Positions 8,364 through 15,569 of a stretch of 35,646 bases of DNA are shown here, piece after piece. Origin of the DNA: a virus. Numbering within the stretch: position 1 is the stretch's first letter; each line of letters begins with the position of its first letter. The DNA is taken from IMG/VR virus record IMGVR_UViG_3300026483_000720, positions 1 to 35,646 of that record, one strand, 5' to 3'. The notes below the pieces were generated by a model. That model ran no database searches. It was not told the DNA's origin and saw only the letters and a list, made by a program, of their open reading frames with translations. The translations under genes were made by a program, and so were the position numbers.

Positions 8364-9161
8364 ATGGAAAATGTAAAAAACATAGTTTGGTTTGATTTAG
8401 AAACCACAGGAGTAAACACAAGTAGCGATAGAATTATCGAGATCGCAATGATAAAAACCGATTCTGAAGGAAATGAAATAGATTCTTTTCAGTCATTAGT
8501 TAATCCCGGCCCAGATGCAGTTATGAGAGAAGAAGCTCAAGACAAGCATGGCATATCACCAGAACAGTTAAAAGATGCACCACAATTTGATTTAATAGCA
8601 AAAGAAGTTTTAGACTTTATTGATGATAGTGACTTAGGTGGATATAATGCTCTTTACTTTGATGTACCAATGCTCGTAGAGGAATTTATGAGAAGTGGTA
8701 TTGCATTCTCGCATCGCCAAAGAGCTGTAGTAGATCCTTTTTTAATTTATTCAAAATATGAACGTAGAGATTTGAGTACTGCATATAAAAAATATACAGG
8801 AAAAGATTTAGAAGGCGCTCATAGAGCCGATGTTGATATTCGTGCAACAATGGAAATATTTCAAAAGCAAAAAGAACTTTATGATATGCCTACAACAGCA
8901 AAAGAAATTGATGATGTTGTAAATGAATCAAGAAAAGATCAAGTAGACCTTAGCGGTAAATATAAATTTGCTGAAATAAACGGTAAACGAGAAATCGTAT
9001 TTAACTTTGGTAAAAATAAAGGCAAACCGTTTAAAGAAGTTTATGAAACAGATGCAAGGTATATTCAATGGATTATTGATAAGGGTGAATTCTCAAAAGA
9101 GGTAAAAATCATATCTCGTAAACTCTTAGAAAAAATGAGAGCTGAAAATCCTGTTATTTAA
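8364..9161 (+). CDS. DnaQ-like 3'-5' exonuclease (DEDDh) with ExoX-type C-terminal domain
   Basis: A 265-residue DEDDh exonuclease that would remove nucleotides from DNA 3' ends, in proofreading, repair or host DNA turnover. Exo I is WFDLETTG (D11, E13), Exo II is GGYNALYFD (D100), and Exo III is HRADVD (H153, D158) with the five-residue spacing of DnaQ. Residues about 195-260 (FNFGKNKGKPFKEV, then YIQWIIDKGEFS) match the small domain at the C-terminus of many Bacteroidota ExoX/DnaQ-type enzymes. It begins a new transcriptional unit after the tail genes, about 100 bases downstream of the tape measure and behind a promoter-like element. No polymerase is in the window, so proofreading in trans cannot be judged. 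Confidence 0.88.
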   Translation: MENVKNIVWFDLETTGVNTSSDRIIEIAMIKTDSEGNEIDSFQSLVNPGPDAVMREEAQDKHGISPEQLKDAPQFDLIAKEVLDFIDDSDLGGYNALYFDVPMLVEEFMRSGIAFSHRQRAVVDPFLIYSKYERRDLSTAYKKYTGKDLEGAHRADVDIRATMEIFQKQKELYDMPTTAKEIDDVVNESRKDQVDLSGKYKFAEINGKREIVFNFGKNKGKPFKEVYETDARYIQWIIDKGEFSKEVKIISRKLLEKMRAENPVI

Positions 9162-9175
9162 ATTGTTAATAACTT

Positions 9176-9235
9176 TTAGAAAAAAGATCTCATTTTATTT
9201 TCAATTCCCAATTAAATTGATTATATTTATAATAT
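9176..9235 (+). promoter_or_regulatory. 60-base promoter-like repeat, copy A
   Basis: The segment begins TTAGAAAAAAG just after the exonuclease stop, and continues ATTTTCAATTCCCA and TTGATTATATTTA before the 9254 gene. It aligns without gaps to 18181-18240 (48 of 60 positions identical by hand count), which lies before the metallophosphoesterase gene. Both copies stand directly after a gene end and 30-80 bases before the next start, as expected of a promoter. Confidence 0.55.
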
Positions 9236-9253
9236 AATTAAAAAACACGGAAT

Positions 9254-9550
9254 ATGTCTAAATATCAAGAACTACTACAAAATCCTCCACGGTTAATCGT
9301 AAAGAAAGAAGCAAGAGAGGTAATTATCAAGACGGTAAGTTGTATGTGTGACAATATACATTACCTAAGATTTAAGAAAAATTCAGAAGGTGATTTTAAA
9401 ATGTCAGGCAACGGTCATGCTTTATCAAATTGGCAAATGAAACATAAACCTCATGACATTGAATGGATTGCTGATGAAGGTAAGTGGAACCAAGTATTTA
9501 GAATGATCAATACCGGTACAGAAAAAATTGAATCTTTAAAAAGTAGATAA
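9254..9550 (+). CDS. Hypothetical protein, 98 aa
   Basis: I do not recognise this family. It is a mixed alpha/beta, basic soluble protein with a cysteine pair (SCMCDN, about 29-34) and several aromatic residues (NWQMKHKPHDIEWIADEGKWNQVF), and no membrane segment. The ATG follows an AAACACGGAAT context. It is the first gene behind the 60-base promoter-like repeat. Its stop TAA overlaps the next ATG by one base, so it heads a run of five small genes that are probably cotranscribed and, by position, expressed early. An early host-takeover role would be typical for such a cluster but is only a guess. Confidence 0.7.
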   Translation: MSKYQELLQNPPRLIVKKEAREVIIKTVSCMCDNIHYLRFKKNSEGDFKMSGNGHALSNWQMKHKPHDIEWIADEGKWNQVFRMINTGTEKIESLKSR

Positions 9551-9783
9551 TGGCAATAACAACAAAACCAATGCCTGGATCCGAAGAGATCCACGTAGAC
9601 TTAAGTGGGCCAGATGGTAATGCATTTGCATTAATTGGATTGGCACAAAAATTAGCAAAACAACTTCACTATCAACCGGAAGAGCGAGGAGAACTTACGG
9701 CAGAAATGATGGGTGGAGATTACGATAACCTGTTAGAAATATTCGATAAGCACTTCGGAGAATTTGTAACATTACATAAATAA
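9550..9783 (+). CDS. Hypothetical protein, 77 aa
   Basis: A small acidic soluble protein of unknown function. The stretch HVDLSGPDGNAFALIGLAQKLAKQL (about 15-39) has the look of a conserved small phage family: a short strand, a Gly-Pro-Asp-Gly-Asn turn, then an amphipathic helix. A second helix (YDNLLEIFDKHFGEFVTL) ends it. It starts at TAATGG, overlapping the preceding stop by one base, and is followed by the next ATG two bases after its stop, so translation is likely coupled along this small-gene run. Confidence 0.7.
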   Translation: MAITTKPMPGSEEIHVDLSGPDGNAFALIGLAQKLAKQLHYQPEERGELTAEMMGGDYDNLLEIFDKHFGEFVTLHK

Positions 9784-9784
9784 C

Positions 9785-9970
9785 ATGAAAGAACCGACAC
9801 CATACCGAATGATCACCGAAGAAGAACACATTGAAGAAATTCTAACAGAAGCATCTGCTTATGGCTTAAGAGCCGAGGTAAAGCAGTATGCAGAAAACCT
9901 ATTAGATGAATCTCCAGAGATGGATCCAATTGATGCCTATACTCATGGGTTTGAAGAGTGGATTAAATAA
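9785..9970 (+). CDS. Hypothetical protein, 61 aa
   Basis: A very acidic, helical small protein (ITEEEHIEEILTEASAYGL, then AENLLDESPEMDPIDAYTHGFEEWIK) with no recognised domain. It starts two bases after the previous stop and is followed three bases later by the next ATG. Tight spacing with its neighbours supports a real gene despite its size. Strong negative charge is common among early phage proteins that bind host nucleic-acid proteins, but nothing specific can be said. Confidence 0.65.
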   Translation: MKEPTPYRMITEEEHIEEILTEASAYGLRAEVKQYAENLLDESPEMDPIDAYTHGFEEWIK

Positions 9971-9973
9971 ACT

Positions 9974-10120
9974 ATGGAAAAAGATAACGAAGGCAAAAAA
10001 CTAAAAGAAGTTAAGTTAACTCAACAAGAATGGTTTGATGCTCTTCGTGTCCCAACACCTGTAAGAAATAAAAAGAAGTATAGGAGAAAGAAAAAACATA
10101 AAGGTAAAGATGATCAATAG
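9974..10120 (+). CDS. Hypothetical very basic protein, 48 aa
   Basis: A 48-codon ORF from ATG at 9974 (context TAAACTATGG, as at several firm starts here) to TAG at 10118-10120. The N-terminal half is mixed charge (LTQQEWFDALRVPTP). The C-terminal half is almost entirely Lys/Arg/His (about residues 31-45), suggesting nucleic-acid or ribosome contact. It overlaps the next start by 11 bases and begins three bases after the previous stop. Gap length and spacing support it. Function unknown. Confidence 0.6.
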   Translation: MEKDNEGKKLKEVKLTQQEWFDALRVPTPVRNKKKYRRKKKHKGKDDQ

Positions 10121-10373
10121 CGGAAAAGAATGGGATTGGATGGATAGCAATCAAAAATTAAAAAGAGCTATGAACTTTGTAGACATTAAAGATGATATGA
10201 AATGGGTAGAAAAAGCTATCTTAAATAAATCTAATACTAATTTACATTACCCAGGACTTAAGCAGTTAATCAACATATTTTATAATAAATGGAAGTCAAA
10301 GGATACTATTAAAATTTTAGACTCCTACAAACTTTATCTTAGGTCATTATTAAGAAGTGAACTTGGTAGGTAA
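10110..10373 (+). CDS. Hypothetical protein, 87 aa
   Basis: A basic, helical protein of unknown function (WDWMDSNQKLKRAMNFVD, DDMKWVEKAILNK, then INIFYNKWKSKDTIKILDSYKLYLRSLL). Its start overlaps the preceding 48-residue gene by 11 bases. It ends the small-gene run. A new promoter-like element lies directly after its stop and drives the topoisomerase genes. No membrane segment or known motif is visible. Confidence 0.65.
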   Translation: MINSGKEWDWMDSNQKLKRAMNFVDIKDDMKWVEKAILNKSNTNLHYPGLKQLINIFYNKWKSKDTIKILDSYKLYLRSLLRSELGR

Positions 10374-10408
10374 TTAAACCTTTTAATATTTTTCAATATA
10401 AAAATAAA
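10374..10408 (+). promoter_or_regulatory. Promoter-like element before topoisomerase operon
   Basis: TTAAACCTTTTAA (10374-10386) is followed nine bases later by AATATAAAAATAAA (10395-10408), eight bases before the start codon. Both boxes and their spacing are repeated exactly at 13642-13676, and a variant is at 8288. Confidence 0.5.
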
Positions 10409-10416
10409 TCTAAAGA

Positions 10417-12294
10417 ATGGCAGTAAGCATTGAAAAGAAATATCAGAAACTTACAGATACAGAACATGTATTACTTAGACCAGGTATGTACATTGGTTCT
10501 GTTAAGCCGCATACTGAGGAAGTTTATCTGTTAGATAGAAGAAGTTGGAAATTAATCCCTAAAGAGATTACCTACAATCCAGGTTTCCTTAAACTCTTTG
10601 ACGAGATTGTTTCTAATTCTGTAGATGAGCATAAGAGAAATGTTAAACTTAATCAAGTAAAGGTTAACATTGATATTAAAACAAATAAGATATCAATCTG
10701 GGATAATGGTGGTATTCCTGTAGAAATTCATAAAGAGTATAATGAGTGGGTACCTGAAATGATTTTCAGTAACCTAAAGACAGGAAGTAATTTTGATGAT
10801 ACTGAAGAAAGAACAGTTGTAGGAACTAATGGTGTAGGTAGTACATTAACAAATATATTCAGTAAAGAATTTACAATTGATACCTGTGATAAGAAGAAAA
10901 GATTTACACAAACCTTTTCAAATAATATGGCAAAGAAAACTAAACCTGCCATAAAACCACAAAAGAAAGGATTTACTGAAATTTCATACATTGCCGATTT
11001 TAAAAGATTTGGTATGAGTAAGATTGATAAAGCTTCAATTCAAATGATTGAAAAAAGGCTTTATGATATTGCTGCATGTAATCCTAAATTAAAAATCTGG
11101 TTAAACGGAGATCCTATTACATTTAAATCTTTTAAAGAATACTCTGAATTATATACCACACCAGTATTTTATGAACAATCAGAAAATTGGCAAATAGGAA
11201 TAGGTCATTCTACCTCAGGGTTTAAAGCTATCTCATTTGTAAATTCTGTTGAAACAAAAGATGGTGGTAAGCATGTAGATAACATCACTTGGCAAATTAC
11301 ACAATTTCTTAGGGATAAGATTAAAAGAAAGCATAGAGTTGATGTAAAGCCATCAGAACTAAAAAATCACTTATACCTTTTTATTAATAGTACAATTATT
11401 AACCCAGCCTTTTCGTCTCAAACAAAAGAGAAGTTAATTACCGAACCTAAAGACTTCGGTAGTATTCATGTACTTTCTGATAAGACACTAAGGCAAGTTT
11501 TAAATTCAGAAATAATTCAATCAGTATTAGATTGGATTAAACAAAAGCAAGCTGCTGATGAAAGATCCAAACTTAGAAAGTTAAATAAAGGTTTAGATAA
11601 GAAAAAGGTTGTAAAATTAATTGATGCAAAAAAGAGAGGTGATAGAAGCAACTGTACTCTTGCAATCTTTGAAGGCGATTCTGCATCATCTGCATTTAGA
11701 CAATATAGAAACCCAAATATGCAAGGTGCGTTTCCACTTAGGGGTAAATTTGTAAATGTGAGAGAATCTATTCCGTCTAAAGTTGTACAAAATAAAGAAG
11801 TGCAATCTCTTATGGCTGCATTAGGTTTAAAGATAGGTCATGAACCTAAAGACTTAAGATACGGTAAAATATTATTATACACTGATGCTGATGTAGATGG
11901 TAATTCTATTTCTGCTCTATTAATTAATTTCTTAGGTAAGTATTGGCCAGAGTTATTTGAACAAGGGAGAGTACTAAAAGTAGAAACTCCTCTTATGGTT
12001 GCTAAGAAAGGTAAAGAGACATTAAGTTTTTATTCTGATGATGATTATAAAGAATGGGAATCTAAACAAAGATCATTATCATCATGGTCAATTGAATACA
12101 AGAAAGGTCTTGCTGCCTTGGAGAATGAAGAGTACCAGGAAATTATTAGTAATCCTAAAACCTTTACTTTAACTAAAGACAAAGATTTTGATAATACATT
12201 AGATACATGGTTCTCAAAAGATTCTGAACCAAGAAAGAAAAAGATTCTAGGAGAAGAATTAATTTATAAGAAAAGTAATAAATCATTATTTTAA
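10417..12294 (+). CDS. Type II DNA topoisomerase, ATPase/Toprim subunit (T4 gp39/gp60 equivalent)
   Basis: A 625-residue GyrB/ParE-like subunit that binds ATP and captures the transported DNA segment. The N-terminal GHKL ATPase shows HVLLRPGMYIGS (about 16-27), FDEIVSNSVDEH (about 60-71), WDNGGIPV and VVGTNGVGST (ATP lid). The Toprim domain shows EGDSASSAF (E419) and TDADVDGNS (D490, D492, D494), which bind Mg2+ for cleavage. T4 splits this polypeptide between genes 39 and 60. Here it is one uninterrupted chain with no bypass region. The stop is two bases before the ATG of the cleavage subunit, so the two are cotranscribed and can be made in equal amounts. In T4 the enzyme supports DNA replication initiation and relieves supercoiling. 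Confidence 0.93.
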   Translation: MAVSIEKKYQKLTDTEHVLLRPGMYIGSVKPHTEEVYLLDRRSWKLIPKEITYNPGFLKLFDEIVSNSVDEHKRNVKLNQVKVNIDIKTNKISIWDNGGIPVEIHKEYNEWVPEMIFSNLKTGSNFDDTEERTVVGTNGVGSTLTNIFSKEFTIDTCDKKKRFTQTFSNNMAKKTKPAIKPQKKGFTEISYIADFKRFGMSKIDKASIQMIEKRLYDIAACNPKLKIWLNGDPITFKSFKEYSELYTTPVFYEQSENWQIGIGHSTSGFKAISFVNSVETKDGGKHVDNITWQITQFLRDKIKRKHRVDVKPSELKNHLYLFINSTIINPAFSSQTKEKLITEPKDFGSIHVLSDKTLRQVLNSEIIQSVLDWIKQKQAADERSKLRKLNKGLDKKKVVKLIDAKKRGDRSNCTLAIFEGDSASSAFRQYRNPNMQGAFPLRGKFVNVRESIPSKVVQNKEVQSLMAALGLKIGHEPKDLRYGKILLYTDADVDGNSISALLINFLGKYWPELFEQGRVLKVETPLMVAKKGKETLSFYSDDDYKEWESKQRSLSSWSIEYKKGLAALENEEYQEIISNPKTFTLTKDKDFDNTLDTWFSKDSEPRKKKILGEELIYKKSNKSLF

Positions 12295-12296
12295 AT

Positions 12297-13640
12297 ATGA
12301 GTAAAAGAACAGTAACAGATTTTTTTGATAAGGAATATCTTGAATATGCTAAGTATGTTGTTGAGAATAGGGCTATACCTAGTTGCATAGATGGATTAAA
12401 GCCTACACAAAGAAAGGTAGTTTATATTGCAAACAAAATTTGGAAAAGTGGTAATGAAAAACCTATGAAACTTTTTCAACTTGCAGGTAGAGTAGCGGCC
12501 GAGGCATATTACCACCACGGTAATACATCTTTGGAATCTTCTATGGTAGGTATGGCGCAAGAATTTAAAAACTCTTTACCTCTTTTAGATGGGATAGGTC
12601 AATTCGGTTCTTTAAGATCTCCATCCGCAGGTGCACCTCGATATATTAGTGGAAAGTTACATCCTAATTTTAGGTTACTTTATAAAGACTTTGAATTATT
12701 AGAAAATAAAATAGAGGAAGGTGAAAAAATTGAACCTGAATACTTCTTACCTATTATACCAACTGTAATTTTAAATGGTTCATCCGGTATTGCTGTAGGT
12801 TTTGCTACAAATATTTTAAATAGAAATCCTAAGGATGTTGTTAATGCATGCATTGCTGTTCTTAAGGGCAAAAAGATGCCAGTCTTAGCACCTTGGTTAA
12901 AAGAGTTTAGCGGCACTTTTACTAGAGATACAGTTAATCCAAAAACATGGAAGATAAGTGGGTTATATGAGGTGCTAAACACAACAACAGTTAAAGTAAC
13001 TGAAATACCTCCAGGATTTACTTATGAAAGGTATGAAGAACATTTAAATAACTTAACCGAAAAAAGAATCATATCAGGATACGATGATAATTCATCAGGA
13101 CAAGTAGAATATGTACTTAGGTTTCAGAGAGCAGTTCTTAAAGATTATGTAAGCAGAAATAAATTAGAAGCTCTATTAAAAATTAATACACAAGAAACTG
13201 AAAATCTTACAACGATAGACGAAAACGGTAAACTTAAAATTTTTAATAAGGTAGAAGAAATAGTTAGTCACTTTGTAGGAGTAAGATTAAAATGGTATGA
13301 TACTAGAAAGGCTTATCTGATTGCAAAGTTAGAGAGAGAATTACTTATTATCTCAAATAAAGCAAGATTTATAAAAGATATTATTGATGGTAAACTTACA
13401 GTAAACAATGCACCTAAGAAATCTATTATAATTTATTTAGAAGCAAATAAGTTTGATAAAATTGATGGTTCATATAACTACCTTTTAAATATGCCTATCT
13501 ATTCTTTAACGAAAGAAAGATTTGATGAGTTACTAAAACAAGAAGCTGATAAGAAAGCTGAAAAGAAAATTATAGAAGGTACTGATCCTAAAGATATGTA
13601 TCTTTCTGACTTAGAAACTTTAAAGAAAGCAATAAAATAA
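12297..13640 (+). CDS. Type II DNA topoisomerase, DNA cleavage subunit (T4 gp52 equivalent)
   Basis: A 447-residue GyrA/ParC-like subunit that cuts and rejoins the gate DNA. Visible features are the CIDGLKPTQRKVVY winged-helix region (about 30-43), AGRVAAEAYYHHGNTSLESSMVGMAQ (about 63-88), and the active-site tyrosine in SPSAGAPRYISGKL (Y116). The tower and coiled-coil regions follow. No C-terminal beta-pinwheel is present and the length matches T4 gp52 (442), so this is a topoisomerase rather than a gyrase. It is translated right after the ATPase subunit. Confidence 0.93.
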   Translation: MSKRTVTDFFDKEYLEYAKYVVENRAIPSCIDGLKPTQRKVVYIANKIWKSGNEKPMKLFQLAGRVAAEAYYHHGNTSLESSMVGMAQEFKNSLPLLDGIGQFGSLRSPSAGAPRYISGKLHPNFRLLYKDFELLENKIEEGEKIEPEYFLPIIPTVILNGSSGIAVGFATNILNRNPKDVVNACIAVLKGKKMPVLAPWLKEFSGTFTRDTVNPKTWKISGLYEVLNTTTVKVTEIPPGFTYERYEEHLNNLTEKRIISGYDDNSSGQVEYVLRFQRAVLKDYVSRNKLEALLKINTQETENLTTIDENGKLKIFNKVEEIVSHFVGVRLKWYDTRKAYLIAKLERELLIISNKARFIKDIIDGKLTVNNAPKKSIIIYLEANKFDKIDGSYNYLLNMPIYSLTKERFDELLKQEADKKAEKKIIEGTDPKDMYLSDLETLKKAIK

Positions 13641-13641
13641 C

Positions 13642-13676
13642 TTAAACCTTTTAAGAAAAAGCAATATAAAAATAAA
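13642..13676 (+). promoter_or_regulatory. Promoter-like element, AAACCTTTT / ATATAAAA class
   Basis: TTAAACCTTTTAA (13642-13654), nine bases, then AATATAAAAATAAA (13663-13676). This is the same two-box arrangement as before the topoisomerase operon and sits eight bases before the start of the 50-residue gene. Confidence 0.5.
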
Positions 13677-13683
13677 CAGTATT

Positions 13684-13836
13684 ATGGCAAGATTTAAATT
13701 CACAACAAAAGGCGGTACAAAGGTATCAGCATGTGAAACTCTTAATGAGTCCAACGCATGGAAATGGATTGCACAAACTAAAAGGCTAACTATTGAACAG
13801 GCTAAAGATCTTTATAATATTATAAAATTAAAATAA
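13684..13836 (+). CDS. Hypothetical protein, 50 aa
   Basis: A 50-codon ORF (ATG at 13684, TAA at 13834-13836) encoding a basic protein beginning MARFKFTTKGGTKVSA and ending in an amphipathic helix (IEQAKDLYNIIKLK). Its stop overlaps the next ATG by one base (TAATG). It lies eight bases downstream of a recurring promoter-like element, which makes a real gene likely. The beta-strand start followed by a helix resembles small phage proteins of unknown role. No function is assigned. Confidence 0.65.
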   Translation: MARFKFTTKGGTKVSACETLNESNAWKWIAQTKRLTIEQAKDLYNIIKLK

Positions 13837-14063
13837 TGATGATAGAACAAAATTCCTCAGTAGACTCTTCAATGATAAACAGAGTCATTTACAATTTTCC
13901 TAACAAGTCTTTAAAAATTGAATTTAATTCAGGTGCACTTTATGAATACAATAATGTAGAACCAGATGTTTATGACAATTTATGTAAAGCAGAATCTCAA
14001 GGTAAATTCTTTAACGAACAAATAAAAAATAATTACGATCACACTCAACTTTTAATAAATTAA
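13836..14063 (+). CDS. KTSC-domain protein
   Basis: A 75-residue protein matching the KTSC domain (named for a similar domain at the end of some lysyl-tRNA synthetases), common as a stand-alone protein in phages. The pattern is visible: VDSSMINRVIYN (about 9-20), LKIEFNSGALYEYNNVEPDVYDNL (about 26-49), then AESQGKFFNEQIKNNY. The function of the family is unknown, though an RNA- or nucleotide-related role has been proposed because of its fusions. The gene could start at 13836 or at the adjacent ATG 13839. It is sandwiched between two other small genes in one operon. Confidence 0.75.
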   Translation: MMIEQNSSVDSSMINRVIYNFPNKSLKIEFNSGALYEYNNVEPDVYDNLCKAESQGKFFNEQIKNNYDHTQLLIN

Positions 14064-14066
14064 ATT

Positions 14067-14312
14067 ATGGCAAATAATAACACAACTAACGTGCTTTATG
14101 AAGCATTAAAATCTCAATTTGAAGCACAAAGAACAAAAGCTTTGGCTACTATAACTGTATACCTAACAAACCCGGTAGGTATTGGTGAGCATCCTCAAAT
14201 ATTAGATGAAATAGTAGAACAAACAAAATCATTAGCTGAAGCAATCGATTGTTTAAATACTCTTAAAGACAATTTTGAACAGGGCGCGCCACAACCAGAA
14301 GTGAATGAATAA
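14067..14312 (+). CDS. Conserved hypothetical phage protein, 81 aa
   Basis: A small helical protein with the stretch YEALKSQFEAQRTKALATITVYLTNPVGIGEHPQ, which I recall as a recurring family of small hypothetical proteins in T4-like marine phages. The GIGEH motif (about 54-58) between two helices is the most characteristic part. No activity is known. Its end overlaps the guanylate-kinase-like start by eight bases, so it is translated together with the nucleotide genes. A helix-turn-helix hairpin with a coiled-coil tendency is the simplest structural reading. Confidence 0.7.
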   Translation: MANNNTTNVLYEALKSQFEAQRTKALATITVYLTNPVGIGEHPQILDEIVEQTKSLAEAIDCLNTLKDNFEQGAPQPEVNE

Positions 14313-14784
14313 AATTATCTTAGTAGGTAAGGCTGCTGCTGGAAAAGATCACATGAGAAAGATCCTTAGCGGTCGAGGTTTTCAATATGGAATTTCATAT
14401 ACTACTCGACCGCCTAGAGAAGGCGAAATTGATGGTAAAGATTATTTCTTTTTAACGGAGAGTGATTTTAAACAAAAAATTAACCAAGGATATTGGTATG
14501 AATGGATTGAATTCAACGGTTGGTATTATGGAACTAGCCAACGACAATTTACTACGAGCTGCAATCTTTTTATTATGACACCTAAAGGTATAAGTCATAT
14601 TGATCCTGTTGATAGAAAAGAATGCACTATCATATATTTGAATGTTGATGAAAAGATCCGAAGAAAGCGGTTAGAGGCTAGAGAAATGCCTGGTGATTCT
14701 ATTGACCGTAGAATGGATGCAGACAACATAGACTTTGAGAATTTTACTGATTTTGATTTAGAAATAAACAATTCCAACTTTTAA
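14305..14784 (+). CDS. Guanylate kinase-like (d)NMP kinase
   Basis: A 159-residue P-loop kinase related to guanylate kinase, which phosphorylates (d)GMP to the diphosphate. The P-loop is VGKAAAGKDH (about 5-14), with Asp in place of the usual Ser/Thr after the lysine. The nucleotide-binding segment ISYTTRPPREGEIDGKDYFFL (about 32-52) is typical of Gmk. The remainder (WYEWIEFNGWYYGTS, then a lid with RRKRLEAR) fits but the protein is shorter than cellular Gmk (about 205). T4 gp1, a dNMP kinase for hydroxymethyl-dCMP, dTMP and dGMP, also carries GKD in its P-loop. It overlaps the upstream gene by eight bases and is followed by a second kinase and the pyrimidine synthase, so it probably feeds phage dNTP synthesis. 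Confidence 0.78.
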   Translation: MNKIILVGKAAAGKDHMRKILSGRGFQYGISYTTRPPREGEIDGKDYFFLTESDFKQKINQGYWYEWIEFNGWYYGTSQRQFTTSCNLFIMTPKGISHIDPVDRKECTIIYLNVDEKIRRKRLEAREMPGDSIDRRMDADNIDFENFTDFDLEINNSNF

Positions 14785-14802
14785 CTATATAAAAATAAAA
14801 CT
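14785..14802 (+). promoter_or_regulatory. Late-promoter-like box before TMP-kinase-like gene
   Basis: The 18 bases between the two kinase genes read CTATATAAAAATAAAACT, matching the TATATAAAAATAAA box seen at 10395 and 13663. The upstream AACTTTTAA partly recalls the AAACCTTTT box. Confidence 0.35.
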
Positions 14803-15396
14803 ATGAGTAAATTTATTATCATAGAGGGTACTGATAACACAGGTAAAGACACTCAACAAAATCTTATTATTGAAAAAGTAAATAATTTAGTATTTCAAAA
14901 ATTACATTATTCTTCTTTACCGTTTAAAGAAGATAAAGAAAAACATGTTTTATATTCACAAAAGCTATATGACGATATGTTTAAGCTTATGATGGCATCT
15001 AAAGACAAGGATATTAATATTATCTTTAATAGATCTCATTTAGGTGAAAGCGTTTACTCTCCTCTTTATAGAGAATATTCTGGTGATTATGTTTTTGATA
15101 TTGAAAAAAAATATGTTAAACAATTAAGAGAGGAGCTTTATTTAATTACTTTAACAAATGATCCTCATACCATTCTAAAGAGAGATGATGGTTTATCTTT
15201 TTATGGCAATGAAGAAGAAGTAAAAGCAGAGATCGATGGTTTTAATAGAGCCCATCGTTTAAGTAAAATTAAAAACAAATTAAAAATACATCTAGGCACA
15301 ATGAGTGCTGAAGAAGTATCTAATATTATTATAGATTTTCTAAAGCATGAAAATACTATCAGCGGATCACCTAAACAATTAAATTTATTTCAATAA
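14803..15396 (+). CDS. Thymidylate kinase-like deoxynucleotide kinase
   Basis: A 197-residue P-loop kinase of the thymidylate kinase type that would convert dTMP, or another pyrimidine dNMP, to the diphosphate. The P-loop is IIEGTDNTGKDTQQ (about 6-19), with GKD as in T4 gp1 and in the preceding gene. The DR(Y/H)-type motif is NRSHLGESVYSPLY (about 74-87), and a lid region follows (TILKRDDG). It lies directly before the TS-family enzyme, from which it is separated by one small gene. Substrate choice cannot be read from the sequence. A modified dCMP is plausible given the neighbouring synthase. Confidence 0.75.
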   Translation: MSKFIIIEGTDNTGKDTQQNLIIEKVNNLVFQKLHYSSLPFKEDKEKHVLYSQKLYDDMFKLMMASKDKDINIIFNRSHLGESVYSPLYREYSGDYVFDIEKKYVKQLREELYLITLTNDPHTILKRDDGLSFYGNEEEVKAEIDGFNRAHRLSKIKNKLKIHLGTMSAEEVSNIIIDFLKHENTISGSPKQLNLFQ

Positions 15397-15569
15397 TGTC
15401 AGCAGAAGATATACTTTACCAAGCACACTATGAAGGTATTAAAGAATTAGTTTTTGCAGAATCTAAAAGACTAAGATCAGAAAATCCTAAGAAATGGAAA
15501 TATGCAGAATACGGAGACGTAGTAGAACAAGCATACAAGAACGTAAAAGAAAAACAAAAAAAGAAATGA
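15396..15569 (+). CDS. Hypothetical protein, 57 aa
   Basis: A 57-codon ORF from ATG 15396, which overlaps the kinase stop by one base, to TGA at 15567-15569, which overlaps the synthase ATG at 15566. The product is helical and basic (EDILYQAHYEGIKELVF, then KWKYAEYGDVVEQAYKNVKEKQKKK). Junction overlaps on both sides argue strongly for a translated gene. I recognise no family. Its position between a kinase and a pyrimidine synthase suggests a small accessory factor of nucleotide metabolism, without other evidence. Confidence 0.7.
   Translation: MSAEDILYQAHYEGIKELVFAESKRLRSENPKKWKYAEYGDVVEQAYKNVKEKQKKK

Noticed and set aside
10417-12294. Possible gene-60-like translational bypass in the topoisomerase large subunit
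   Set aside because: The frame is continuous through ATPase and Toprim domains with no interruption.
15494-15565. 24-residue N-terminal extension of the TS-family enzyme
   Set aside because: This part is the 57-residue gene (15396-15569) read in another frame. ATG 15566 gives the normal family start.
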